A stretch of 64,000 bases of DNA from Proteobacteria bacterium SG_bin6 (lineage in GTDB: Bacteria > Pseudomonadota > Alphaproteobacteria > Sphingomonadales > Sphingomonadaceae), in contig LWDJ01000023.1 in assembly GCA_002083435.1 (NCBI GenBank), forward strand, positions 1 through 64,000. Direction: 5' to 3'. The notes below the pieces were generated by a model that saw only the letters and a list, made by a program, of their open reading frames with translations, did not search any database and had not been told where the DNA came from. The first letter of the stretch is position 1. Every line of letters begins with the position of its first letter. Made by a program: the position numbers and the translations under genes. Positions 50,528-58,908 of this stretch are shown here, one piece after another.

Positions 50528-53218
50528 ATGACCAAGCGCTGGCTTTTGCTGCATGGGGCCGCGCTCGCGGCGCTCGCTTCCGCGCTGCCGGTACGCGCCG
50601 CCGCGCAAAGCACCATCGAGTGGCGGATCGACCGCCAGGAACTCGGCACCGCGCTGATCGCCTTTTCGCGCCAGAGCGGGCGCCAGGTATTGTTCGCGCC
50701 CGAACTGGTGCGCGGCAAGACCGCGCGCCCCTTGCGCGGGCGGATGGAGCCGACGCGCGCGCTCGCCGCGCTGCTGCGCGGATCGGGGCTGCACTATCGC
50801 GAGGCGAACGGCGGCACGCTGCTGATCGAGCCGGCGCGCGCGACCCAGTCCCCCGCCGATCCCGCCCCGGCGCCGGCGGGCGCGCAGACCCCGGCCCCCA
50901 ACCCCACCGAGACCCCCGCCGCCGATGCCGCCGCCGAGCCGCCGGTGCAGGAGGATATCGTCGTCGTCGGCACCGCGGGCGGCGGCACCCGGCGCCAGAA
51001 CGCCGCCTTCGCGGTGACGAGCATCGACAGCACCACCGCGCAGCGGCTCGGCGCGCAGAGCACCGCCGAGGTGCTGCGCGTCGTCCCCGGCGTCAGCACC
51101 GAAAGCTCGGGCGGCAAGAACGGCGCGAACATTTTCGTGCGCGGCTACCCCTCGGGCGGCGACGCCGAATATGTGACGCTGCAATATGAAGGCGTCCCCT
51201 TCTTTCCGCCGCCGACGCTGTCGTTCCTCGAAAATACCCAGCTGATCCGCACCGACGAAACGCTCGGCCGGGTCGAGGCGGTGCGCGGCGGCACCGGCGC
51301 CTTGTTCTCGAACGGGCAGCCGGGCCTCACCGTCAACTTCGTCCAGCGCGAGGGCGGCCAGAAGCGCGAAGGGCTGGTGAAGCTGCAGGGCACCGATTTC
51401 GGCGAGTTCCGCGCCGACGCGGTCGCCTCCGGCCCGATCGACAGCAACACCACCTTCCTCGTCGGCGGTTTCTACAATGTCGCGAGCGGCATCCGCGACC
51501 CGCGCTTCGACGCCGAGCGCGGCGGGCAGATCAGCGGCAATATCCGCCATGATTTCAGCCGGGGCAGCGTGCTGGTGTTCGGGCGTTATCTCGACGATCG
51601 CGGCCAGTGGCTGCTGCCGATCCCGGTGATCCAGAATGGCGACCGGATCAGCGCCTATCCCGGCTTTTCCGCCGGCACCGGCACGTTGCTCGGCCCCGAT
51701 AACCGCTTCGGCACGCGCAACGATGGTTCGCGAATCGATCTCGGCAACGGGCGCGGCGCGCAGATCGGCAATGTGGGCTTCAACGCCGAATATCGCCTGA
51801 CCGACGGGCTCCAGTTCCGCGACCGCTTCAGCTATCTGGTCGGGCGCGCGGATACGTTCGGGCTGGTGCCCGGCGGCACCGCGCCGCAGAGCGCCGCCAC
51901 CTTCGCCGCCGGGCTTGGCGGCACGATCCGCTCGCTCAATTTCGTCGCCGGCGGCGCGGCGGCGGACCCCAACACCCAGATCGTCCAGGCCGGGCAGTGG
52001 AGCGTCACCAAGCGCATCGAATCCTACGTCAACGACGCCGCGCTCGAATGGAAATATGGCCGCAACAAGCTGACCGGCGGCATCTTCTACACCAGCTACA
52101 GCTCGCGCGATCGCTGGAACCTGGGCAACAGCCTGTTGCTCACCGCCGAACCCAATGCCCGCCGCCTCAACCTGGTGCTGAACGACGGCCGGATCGTGAC
52201 GCGCGACGGCTATACCGGCGGCTCGTTCTTCAACGTCAACGCCGATTATTCGGGCGAGGACATCGCCGGCTATCTGGTCGACGAATGGCAGATCACCGAC
52301 AAGCTGCGGATCGACGCCGGCGTGCGCTACCAGAATCACAGCGTCGATGGCCGGCTGGAGAATAACGGCAGCACCGGCGCGGCCGGGCTCGATGGCAACC
52401 CGCTGACGCTCTACGACAATAACGATGCGGTGCTGAACGGCACTTTCCGCACGATCCGCTATCGCGGCGATGCCTGGTCGTGGACGGCGGGCGTCAATTA
52501 CGACTTCACCCGCCAGGTCGGCGCGTTCTTCCGCTATAGCCGGGGCAACAGCTTTCCCTTCTTCGACAATCTGCGCGACGGCATCACCGTGGCGCCGCGC
52601 GTCGATAGCTATGAAGGCGGGGTGAAAGTGTCGGCGGGCAAGGTGAGCGCCTATGTCACCGCCTTCCACAACGACTTCAACGGCCTCGCCACCACCGTCA
52701 TCACCAATGGCGCGCCGATCGCCTCGATCGGCGGGGCGAGCGCGACCGGCGTCGAGTTCGAAGGCGCGGTGCGGCCGGTGCGCGGGCTGTCGGTGACGGG
52801 GTCGGCGACCTATCTCGACGCGACCTACAGCAACTTCTTCACCGATGGCGGGCGCACCAACCTGTCGGGCAACACGGTGCAGCGCCAGCCGCGCTGGCAG
52901 TGGCGGGTGACGCCTGCCTATGATTATGACTTCGGCAACCGCACCAAGGCGGGCGCTTTCCTGACCGTGGGCTATATCGGCCGCCGCTTCTCCGACGTGC
53001 AGAACCAGCAGGTGCTGCCGAGCTATTACAAGGTCGATGCCGGGATCACGATCGATGTCGGGCCGGTGCAGTTCGCGGTGCTGGGCGACAATCTCACCGA
53101 CACGATCGGGCTGACCGAGGGCAACCCGCGCGTGATCGGCGCGCAGGGCGGCGGCGCGATCTTCGCGCGCCCGATCGTCGGGCGATCGGTGCGGTTCGCG
53201 GGCACGGTGCGTTTCTAG
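50528..53218 (+). CDS. TonB-dependent transducer receptor with STN domain
   Basis: An 896-residue outer-membrane receptor. A signal peptide ends near AAAQ. The STN signalling domain (about 30-105) contains ALIAFSRQSGRQVLFAPELV, which marks it as a FecA-type transducer. A Pro/Ala-rich linker, the TonB-box region EDIVVVGTA, the plug (RVVPGVSTESSGG) and a 22-strand barrel ending in FAGTVRF follow. The neighbouring FecIR pair would respond to it and the trehalase suggests an alpha-glucoside or trehalose ligand, but siderophores are also possible. ATG 50528 follows AGGGAGATGG. Confidence 0.93.
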   Translation: MTKRWLLLHGAALAALASALPVRAAAQSTIEWRIDRQELGTALIAFSRQSGRQVLFAPELVRGKTARPLRGRMEPTRALAALLRGSGLHYREANGGTLLIEPARATQSPADPAPAPAGAQTPAPNPTETPAADAAAEPPVQEDIVVVGTAGGGTRRQNAAFAVTSIDSTTAQRLGAQSTAEVLRVVPGVSTESSGGKNGANIFVRGYPSGGDAEYVTLQYEGVPFFPPPTLSFLENTQLIRTDETLGRVEAVRGGTGALFSNGQPGLTVNFVQREGGQKREGLVKLQGTDFGEFRADAVASGPIDSNTTFLVGGFYNVASGIRDPRFDAERGGQISGNIRHDFSRGSVLVFGRYLDDRGQWLLPIPVIQNGDRISAYPGFSAGTGTLLGPDNRFGTRNDGSRIDLGNGRGAQIGNVGFNAEYRLTDGLQFRDRFSYLVGRADTFGLVPGGTAPQSAATFAAGLGGTIRSLNFVAGGAAADPNTQIVQAGQWSVTKRIESYVNDAALEWKYGRNKLTGGIFYTSYSSRDRWNLGNSLLLTAEPNARRLNLVLNDGRIVTRDGYTGGSFFNVNADYSGEDIAGYLVDEWQITDKLRIDAGVRYQNHSVDGRLENNGSTGAAGLDGNPLTLYDNNDAVLNGTFRTIRYRGDAWSWTAGVNYDFTRQVGAFFRYSRGNSFPFFDNLRDGITVAPRVDSYEGGVKVSAGKVSAYVTAFHNDFNGLATTVITNGAPIASIGGASATGVEFEGAVRPVRGLSVTGSATYLDATYSNFFTDGGRTNLSGNTVQRQPRWQWRVTPAYDYDFGNRTKAGAFLTVGYIGRRFSDVQNQQVLPSYYKVDAGITIDVGPVQFAVLGDNLTDTIGLTEGNPRVIGAQGGGAIFARPIVGRSVRFAGTVRF

Positions 53219-53282
53219 AGCCTCCCCTTGGCGGCCGGTGCGGGGTACCGTGCCGGCCGCACCTTTTTGCCCGGAGGGATCG

Positions 53283-54842
53283 ATGCGCGCCCTGTTTGCC
53301 GCCCTGCTGCTGCTCGCCGCGCCCGCCGTGGCCCAAACGCCCGCCGCCGCCCCGCCCACGCCCGCCGAACATTATGGCGCGCTGTTCCGCGCGGTGCAGC
53401 TCGGCCGCGTCTTCCCCGACAACAAGACCTTCGTCGACGCGGTGCCGAAGCGCCCGGTCGCCGCGATCCTCGCCGATTATGCGCGCGAGCAGCCGAGCGA
53501 TGCCGCCGCGCTGCGCGCCTTCGTCCTCGCCAATTTCACCGTGCCCGGCGTCAACGACGTGGCGGCGGACCCGCTTCGCGCGCATATCCGCGCGCTGTGG
53601 CCGATCCTCACCCGGCCCCCGCTCACCCCCGCGCCCGGCGGCTCGGCGCTCGCCTTGCCCCGGCCCTATGTCGTACCCGGCGGGCGGTTCCGCGAGATTT
53701 ACTACTGGGACAGCTATTTCACCCTGCTCGGGCTCAAGGCCGATGGCGAGGACGCGTTGATCGAGGCGATGCTCGATAACTTCACGTCGCTGATCGAGCG
53801 TTACGGCCACATCCCCAACGGCACGCGCAGCTATTATCTCAGCCGCTCGCAGCCGCCCTTTTTCGCGCTGATGCTCGATCTGTCGGCCAATCGCGACCCC
53901 GCGGTTGCCGCGCGGCGGTTGCGGGCGCTGCGGCGCGAATATGCCTTCTGGATGCGCGGCGCCGCCTGTCTCGGCGACGCGGGCGCCTGCGAGCATGTCG
54001 TGCGGATGCCCGACGGATCGCTGCTCAACCGCTATTGGGACGCGAAAGCCACCCCGCGCGACGAAAGCTTCGCCGAGGACAGCGCGACCGCCGCCGGCGC
54101 CGCCGACCGGCCAAGGCTGTGGCGCGATCTGCGCTCGGCGGCGGAAAGCGGCTGGGACTTCAGCTCGCGATGGCTGGCGGACGGCAAGACGCTCGCGACG
54201 ATCCACACGACCGACATCGTGCCGGTCGATCTCAACAGCCTGCTCTTCGCGGTGGAAGCGCGGATCGCCGCGCGCTGCCGGGCGGCGGGTGACCGCGCCT
54301 GCGCCGCCGAGTTCGCCAGCCGCGCGGAGGCGCGCAAGGCGGCGATGGCGCGCTACCTCTGGTCCGCCGCGCGTGGCTGGTACGCCGATTTCGACCGCGC
54401 GACCGGCAAGCCCAGCGATCGCCTGTCGGCGGCGACGCTCTATCCGCTGTTCACCGGCGTCGCCGGACCGGCGGAGGCGAGCGCCGTCGCTAAGACCGTC
54501 CAGGCGCGACTGCTGGCGCCGGGCGGGCTGCGCACCACCGAAGTCGCGACCGGCCAGCAATGGGACCGGCCCAATGGCTGGGCGCCGCTGCAATGGATCG
54601 CGATCGACGGTCTTGCCCGCACCGGCCAGCCGGCGCTCGCCCGCGACATCGCCCGCCGCTGGCTGACGACCGTGAACGCCGCCTTCGCCGAGACGGGCAA
54701 GCTGCTCGAAAAATATGATGTCGAGGAACGCCGCCCGGGCGGCGGCGGCGAATATCCGCTGCAGGACGGCTTCGGCTGGACCAACGGCGTCGCGAGCGCG
54801 TTGCTCGATCGCTACCCCGATCTCGCGCCGGAAAAGCCCTAG
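53283..54842 (+). CDS. treA: periplasmic trehalase
   Basis: A GH37 enzyme of 519 residues that splits trehalose into two glucose molecules. The signal peptide is MRALFAALLLLAAPAVAQ. The two trehalase signatures are present as PGGRFREIYYWDSYF near residue 138 and QWDRPNGWAPLQW near 433. The catalytic acid lies in the SGWDFSSRW region and the base in DSATAAG or the E-rich C-terminal segment. It follows the TonB receptor in the same direction with a 64-base gap, so it probably belongs to the same uptake unit. Confidence 0.94.
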   Translation: MRALFAALLLLAAPAVAQTPAAAPPTPAEHYGALFRAVQLGRVFPDNKTFVDAVPKRPVAAILADYAREQPSDAAALRAFVLANFTVPGVNDVAADPLRAHIRALWPILTRPPLTPAPGGSALALPRPYVVPGGRFREIYYWDSYFTLLGLKADGEDALIEAMLDNFTSLIERYGHIPNGTRSYYLSRSQPPFFALMLDLSANRDPAVAARRLRALRREYAFWMRGAACLGDAGACEHVVRMPDGSLLNRYWDAKATPRDESFAEDSATAAGAADRPRLWRDLRSAAESGWDFSSRWLADGKTLATIHTTDIVPVDLNSLLFAVEARIAARCRAAGDRACAAEFASRAEARKAAMARYLWSAARGWYADFDRATGKPSDRLSAATLYPLFTGVAGPAEASAVAKTVQARLLAPGGLRTTEVATGQQWDRPNGWAPLQWIAIDGLARTGQPALARDIARRWLTTVNAAFAETGKLLEKYDVEERRPGGGGEYPLQDGFGWTNGVASALLDRYPDLAPEKP

Positions 54843-54952
54843 CCCGGCGGGCCGTCATCAATCTGTCGCACGTCGCCGTCCCGCCGCCGCCGCCAGCGGA
54901 ACCAACCATCCCGCCTGCCGTTGCGCGTTTCGTTGGCAAGACGGAGAACCCC

Positions 54953-55276
54953 ATGACCCTACCCCTTATCAAGGCGGCGAGCGCCACCGTGATCCTGGCG
55001 TCGGCGCTGGGCGTCGGTGGCTGCGCGACGCGCGGTTTCGTGCGCGAGCAGGTCGGCGTCGTGAACCAGCGCGTCGATGCGCTGGAGGCGCGGTTGCGCG
55101 ATACCGACGGCGCGGCGCGCTCGGGGCTGACGACGGCGCAGGCGGCGCAGGCGCAGGCCCAGGCGGCGGGCGGCCAGGCGCAGAACAACGCCCAGCGGCT
55201 CGATCAGCTCAACGCGCGGGTCGATGGTATCGAACAGCGGATGCAGCAGACCCGCCGCAAGCGCCCCCGGCATTGA
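54953..55276 (+). CDS. small coiled-coil lipoprotein
   Basis: A 107-residue protein with a lipoprotein signal peptide ending GVGGC. A long Ala/Gln-rich helix follows with heptad character (VNQRVDALEARLRD, QAQNNAQRLDQLNARVDGI). The tail is basic (RRKRPRH). The layout resembles Lpp-type or YbgF-N-like envelope proteins. The next gene, an L,D-transpeptidase-like protein, is 17 bases away in the same direction, which would fit a role in linking the outer membrane to peptidoglycan. That role is inference. Confidence 0.75.
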   Translation: MTLPLIKAASATVILASALGVGGCATRGFVREQVGVVNQRVDALEARLRDTDGAARSGLTTAQAAQAQAQAAGGQAQNNAQRLDQLNARVDGIEQRMQQTRRKRPRH

Positions 55277-55292
55277 TCGCGCCGACCACGCG

Positions 55293-56042
55293 ATGAAGAG
55301 CAAATGGTGGTGGCATCGGGCGGTCGCGGTGGCGGTGATCCTGTTGGGGGCGCCGCCCGCACCGGCGGCGACCCGCGCGAACAAGGCGCCGCGGGCCACG
55401 AAGCCGCGCGGGTTGGTGTCGCCCCCGATCCTGGCGCCCGATCCGGCCATCCCCGATCCCTCGCCCGATGCGCTGCGCATCCGCGACTGGGTGGCGCTCG
55501 CGGGTGACAATCACGCCCTCCCCTACCTGATCGTCGACAAGCCGAGCGCGACCGCGTGGCTGTTCGACGCGCGCCACCGCCCGCTGGCGCGGGTGCCGGT
55601 GCTGCTCGGCATCGCGCCGGGTGACGAAGCGACACCCGGGGTGGGCGCGAAGAAGCTCGCCGAGATCGGCCCCGCCGAAAAGACGACCCCCGCCGGCCGC
55701 TTCCTGGCGCGGTACGGCCTGGCGGCGGGTCGGCAGCGCGTGCTGTGGGTCGATTACACCGACTCGGTCGCGCTTCACCCAATCCCGAGCGACGCCGCCA
55801 AGCGCGAGCGCCGCGCGGCGCGCATGGCCTCGCCGAGCGCCGACGACAACCGCATCACCTTTGGCTGCATCAACGTGCCGGGCCGCTTCTATGCCCGGCG
55901 GGTGCGGCCGCTGTTCACGCGCAAGGGCGGCTATGTCTATGTCATCCCCGAGGCGAGCCCGCTGGAAGCGGTGTTTCCGGGGGTGCGGACGCTGCCCTAT
56001 GCGGCGCCGCCGCCCGCGACGCTGGAGGCATCGCGGCCGTAA
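55293..56042 (+). CDS. L,D-transpeptidase (YkuD-like) family protein
   Basis: A 249-residue periplasmic protein with a signal peptide (MKSKWWWHRAVAVAVILL). The YkuD-like domain has LIVDKPSATAWLFDARH, a conserved His in VALHPIPSD and the catalytic Cys in ITFGCINVPGRFYARRV. The family forms 3-3 crosslinks or attaches lipoproteins to peptidoglycan. The motif is FGCINV rather than the usual SHGCIRM, so it is a divergent member. The 3' end overlaps the convergent XRE regulator gene by 46 bases. Confidence 0.82.
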   Translation: MKSKWWWHRAVAVAVILLGAPPAPAATRANKAPRATKPRGLVSPPILAPDPAIPDPSPDALRIRDWVALAGDNHALPYLIVDKPSATAWLFDARHRPLARVPVLLGIAPGDEATPGVGAKKLAEIGPAEKTTPAGRFLARYGLAAGRQRVLWVDYTDSVALHPIPSDAAKRERRAARMASPSADDNRITFGCINVPGRFYARRVRPLFTRKGGYVYVIPEASPLEAVFPGVRTLPYAAPPPATLEASRP

Positions 56043-56599
56043 TCGCGCACCAGCGTCGCGACGCGCGCGAACCAGGCTGGTGTCGCGAGCCACATCTGGC
56101 GCGCCCCCGGCAGCAAGGGTTGCAGCTGCAGCCGCGCCGCCTCCACCCCCGTCAGCCGCCCGAATGCGAAGCGCCCCGCCGCGCGCGGCACCAGGATGTC
56201 GCGGTTGAGCGCCTGGGGCAGGCGTTCGGGGGCGAGCCGATCGCACCACAGCACATCGCCCGCGCGATACTCCCCAGTCGTCGCCACCACCCGCAGCGCG
56301 AGCGCGCCCGCCGGTGCCTGGGGCGGTGCGAGTTGCTGGGTTTTGCGGGGAGCCACAGCCCCTTCCGGCCCGACCAGCGCGACCACCGGCAGCGCGGCGG
56401 TGGTGGGCAGCTGAAGCAGCTCGGCCGGCGTCACCGCCAGCGCCGGCGCGATCCGCGCGAGCCAGGCGAGCGACACGGTGCGCGTGCCCATCTCCAGCCG
56501 GCCGATCGTTTGCGGCGTGGTCGGCGGCACACAGGCGCGCGCGACCTGATCAAGCGTCATCCCGCGCGCCAGGCGCAGGTCGCGAAGAGCGGTGATCAT
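55997..56599 (-). CDS. XRE-family helix-turn-helix regulator with C-terminal peptidase-like domain
   Basis: A 200-residue protein. The N-terminal HTH (about 1-60) reads LRDLRLARGMTLDQVARACV then TPQTIGRLEMGTRTVSLAWL. The C-terminal half (about 70-170) resembles the S24/LexA-like substrate domain (LRVVATTGEYRAGDVLWCDRL), but the catalytic Ser/Lys pair is not evident. It is transcribed divergently from the DUF6456 gene, only 90 bases away, which makes it a candidate repressor of that gene and of the nearby GTA cluster. Convergent with the L,D-transpeptidase gene. Confidence 0.8.
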   Translation of the reverse strand: MITALRDLRLARGMTLDQVARACVPPTTPQTIGRLEMGTRTVSLAWLARIAPALAVTPAELLQLPTTAALPVVALVGPEGAVAPRKTQQLAPPQAPAGALALRVVATTGEYRAGDVLWCDRLAPERLPQALNRDILVPRAAGRFAFGRLTGVEAARLQLQPLLPGARQMWLATPAWFARVATLVRDYGRDASSVAGGGAA

Positions 56600-56688
56600 G
56601 GCGCCCCCTTGTACCGGATTGGTTATTTCGCTGTCCTACATCGGCCGCCCTCTGGCAAGGGGGCATGGAGCGGATGGAGGAGTTGGCG

Positions 56689-57165
56689 ATGCGCGAACTG
56701 GTGCAGCGGTCGATCGATGCGGACGGCGTGGTCGGCCGGGCGCCGCCGCGGCGCGGCCAGCGCGGTGTGACGGTGAACCTCGCCGAATCGCCGCTCGCCT
56801 GGCTCGCCGCGCGCGGGCTGCTGAGCGTCGCGCAGCTCGAGGCGGGCGAACGGCTCCGCGCCGATTATGAAGCCGCCCAGCTCGGCGCGCGGGTGACGAT
56901 GCGCTGGGACGCGACCCCCGCCGGGGTGCGCGGCGGCGGCGTGCCCGAACCCGGGCTCGGCGCGATCGCCGCCAAGCGCCGCTTCGACGCCGCGCTCGCT
57001 CAAGTCGGGCCAGGCCTTGGCGACATAGTGTGGCGCGTGGTGTGCGCGGGGGAAAGCGTGCCGGGGGCGGAGAAAGCGCTCGGCTGGCCGGCGCGCGCGG
57101 GGCGGCTGGTGCTCGGCATGGCGCTCGATCGGCTCGCCGCGCATTACGGGCTGCCGGTGGGGTGA
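56689..57165 (+). CDS. DUF6456 protein, GafA/GafZ-like GTA activator candidate
   Basis: A 158-residue protein matching the DUF6456 domain: NLAESPLAWLAARGLLSVAQ, EAGERLRADYEAAQLGARVT and MRWDATPAGV, then RRFDAALAQVGPGLGDIVWR and AEKALGWPARAGRLVLGMAL. The same domain forms the C-terminus of GafA in Rhodobacter and the GafZ protein of Caulobacter, activators of gene transfer agents. ATG 56689 is chosen over 56665 because GGAGGAG lies six bases ahead of it. It has no DNA-binding domain, so a partner is expected. It is about 1.2 kb before the GTA promoter. Confidence 0.8.
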   Translation: MRELVQRSIDADGVVGRAPPRRGQRGVTVNLAESPLAWLAARGLLSVAQLEAGERLRADYEAAQLGARVTMRWDATPAGVRGGGVPEPGLGAIAAKRRFDAALAQVGPGLGDIVWRVVCAGESVPGAEKALGWPARAGRLVLGMALDRLAAHYGLPVG

Positions 57166-57205
57166 GCCGGATCGCTGCTCGGTACAAATCATCCCTGCTC
57201 ACCCT

Positions 57206-57296
57206 CCCCGGCGAAGGCCGGGGCCCAGCATCGGCACGGCGGATCGCGGCGCCCAATCGCCGGCGGCACGAGGCTGGACCCCGGCCTTCGCCGGGG
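57206..57296. repeat. inverted repeat with 24-base arms before dapF-like gene
   Basis: Bases 57206-57229 (CCCCGGCGAAGGCCGGGGC then CCAGC) and 57273-57296 (GCTGGACCCCGGCCTTCGCC then GGGG) are complementary at 23 of 24 positions. Each arm is itself a GGCGAAGGCC hairpin. The element is a member of the CCCCGGCGAAGGCCGGGG family that is widespread in alphaproteobacteria. Confidence 0.88.
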
Positions 57297-57362
57297 AAGG
57301 TGCCTTGCTTCTCGTTAGTCGAGCGCTTGGGCGCGCGCGCATGATCGCCTATCTAGGCGGCC

Positions 57363-58295
57363 ATGCGCCTCTCCTTCATCAAATGCCACGGCTCCGGCAA
57401 TGATTTCCCGCTAATCGACGCGCGCGGCCTCGCGCTGAGCGATGGCGAGTGGTCCGCCGCCGCGCGCGCGCTCGCCGATCGCGCCGGGCCGGTGGGCGGC
57501 GACGGGCTGCTCGCCCTGTTCACCCCCGCGCCGGGGACGCTCCAGATGCGGATGTGGAACCCCGATGGTTCGGAGGCCGAGACCTGCCTCAACGGGCTGC
57601 GCTGCGTCGCGCGCGCGGGGTTCGAGGCGTTGGGGCTGGACGAAGCGCCGGTGCGGCTGAAGGCGTCGCACGCCGAAGTCGCGCTCGATCCGCCGCTCGG
57701 CGACGGCGTGGTGACGGTGCGCGAGACGGTCGGCCCGGCCGACCTGGACGCGCGCTGGGTGGCGGGCGCCGAACGCATCGTCGAAGCGCCGATCGCGCCG
57801 CTCGGCAGCGCACGCGCGTTCACCGCGGTCGCGATGCCCAACCCGCACCTGATCACTTTCGTCGAGCGGATCGAAGAGGCCGAGCTGGTCGCGCTCGGCA
57901 CGATTTGCGAGGCGGCGCCCGCCTGGCTGCCGGGGCGCGCCAATGTCTCGTTCGTCGAACAGCGCGGGGGCGATCTGTTCGTGCGCACCTTCGAACGCGG
58001 CGTCGGCCTGACCAACAGCTGCGGCTCGGCGATGGCGGCGGCGAGCTTCGCCGCGTGTCTCACCGGGCGGCTGCGGTATGGGGTGCCGCTCAAGGTGTTC
58101 AACGCCGGCGGGCTGGTGCGCGCGGTCGTCGGCGAGGATGCGATGGTCACGCTGTCGGGCAACGCCACCTACGAATGGGCGGGATCGGCCGAGGTCGATT
58201 TCGCGACCGGGCGCGCGCGGGATTTGGTGGTCGAGCGCCATTATACCGACGAGATCGCGGCATGGAGCGCGCTGGTCGACGCGCTGGGACGGTAG
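57363..58295 (+). CDS. diaminopimelate epimerase-like protein (divergent DapF)
   Basis: A 310-residue member of the DapF superfamily, which interconverts L,L- and meso-diaminopimelate for lysine and cell wall. The family start is MRLSFIKCHGSGNDFPLIDA. The two catalytic Cys are kept, but their surroundings differ from canonical DapF: ETCLNGLRCVARAG instead of MCGNGxRC, and TNSCGSAMAA instead of ACGTGA. It is also longer than the usual 275 residues. Either it is a functional variant or a paralogue with another substrate. A promoter for the GTA genes follows. Confidence 0.75.
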   Translation: MRLSFIKCHGSGNDFPLIDARGLALSDGEWSAAARALADRAGPVGGDGLLALFTPAPGTLQMRMWNPDGSEAETCLNGLRCVARAGFEALGLDEAPVRLKASHAEVALDPPLGDGVVTVRETVGPADLDARWVAGAERIVEAPIAPLGSARAFTAVAMPNPHLITFVERIEEAELVALGTICEAAPAWLPGRANVSFVEQRGGDLFVRTFERGVGLTNSCGSAMAAASFAACLTGRLRYGVPLKVFNAGGLVRAVVGEDAMVTLSGNATYEWAGSAEVDFATGRARDLVVERHYTDEIAAWSALVDALGR

Positions 58296-58353
58296 GCGCG
58301 CGATACAGTTCGGGCAAGGCGGTTACCCACGAACCAAATCGGTGATTTTCCCC

Positions 58354-58382
58354 TTGACAGCGCGACGCTGTTTCGGTACATA
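58354..58382 (+). promoter_or_regulatory. strong sigma70-type promoter with internal dyad, upstream of GTA terS
   Basis: TTGACA (58354-58359), a 17-base spacer and TACATA (58377-58382) match the sigma70 consensus well. The perfect dyad ACAGCG-CGA-CGCTGT (58357-58371) overlaps the -35 box and the spacer, so a dimer bound there would block RNA polymerase. terS starts 62 bases after the -10 box. Confidence 0.75.
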
Positions 58383-58443
58383 ACAGGAACACTGACGAAT
58401 TGGGCCGCGCGGCCCCCGCGCCCCGCCTCCGCCAGGAAATCCG

Positions 58444-58908
58444 ATGAACCAATCCTCCGCCCGTGCGCCGCGCAAGTCGCGGCGCCTGCCGAACTGGCTG
58501 CGCTGGACCCGGACGATGAAAACCGCCTTTCTCGATCAGCTCGCCGCCAGTTGCGACGTGGCGCAGGCAGCGGCGGCGATCGGGGTCGAACCGATCCAGA
58601 TTTATGCACTCTACCGCCGCGACGCGCGGTTTCGCGAGCAATGGCAGGAAGCGCTCGCCGCCGGTTATCAGCTGCTCGAAACCCGGCTGATGGGCCATGC
58701 GCTCGACACCGGGGAGACACCGGGGGCGGGAACGCCGCCCGCGACCCAGCTCGCGCTGCAGCTGCTCCAGTTCCGGCACGGCGCCGCCAAGCCCGCACGC
58801 CGGCCGCCCAAGACCATGACCCCGCCGACCGCCGAACAGGTCGACGCCGCGATCCTGAAGAAGCTCGCCGCCATCGAAAGGCGCAAGGCCCGTGACTCCC
58901 AAGACTGA
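58444..58908 (+). CDS. GTA small terminase subunit (gp1-like)
   Basis: A 154-residue DNA-packaging initiator. The helical N-terminal region has TMKTAFLDQLAASCDVAQAA and AAAIGVEPIQIYALYRRDARF, an HTH-like DNA-binding segment shared by GTA TerS proteins. A second part (about 75-115) has the LETRLMGHALDTGETPG motif typical of sphingomonad homologues. The stop overlaps the GTG start of the large terminase by 17 bases. Preceded at 62 bases by a consensus promoter. Confidence 0.82.
   Translation: MNQSSARAPRKSRRLPNWLRWTRTMKTAFLDQLAASCDVAQAAAAIGVEPIQIYALYRRDARFREQWQEALAAGYQLLETRLMGHALDTGETPGAGTPPATQLALQLLQFRHGAAKPARRPPKTMTPPTAEQVDAAILKKLAAIERRKARDSQD

Noticed and set aside
49439..53359. A minus-strand open frame of more than 1300 codons antisense to the FecR and TonB receptor genes
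   Set aside because: High-GC codon bias opens the antisense frame; the plus strand encodes clear FecR and TonB receptor domains, and the antisense translation is Arg/Ala-rich with no recognisable domain.
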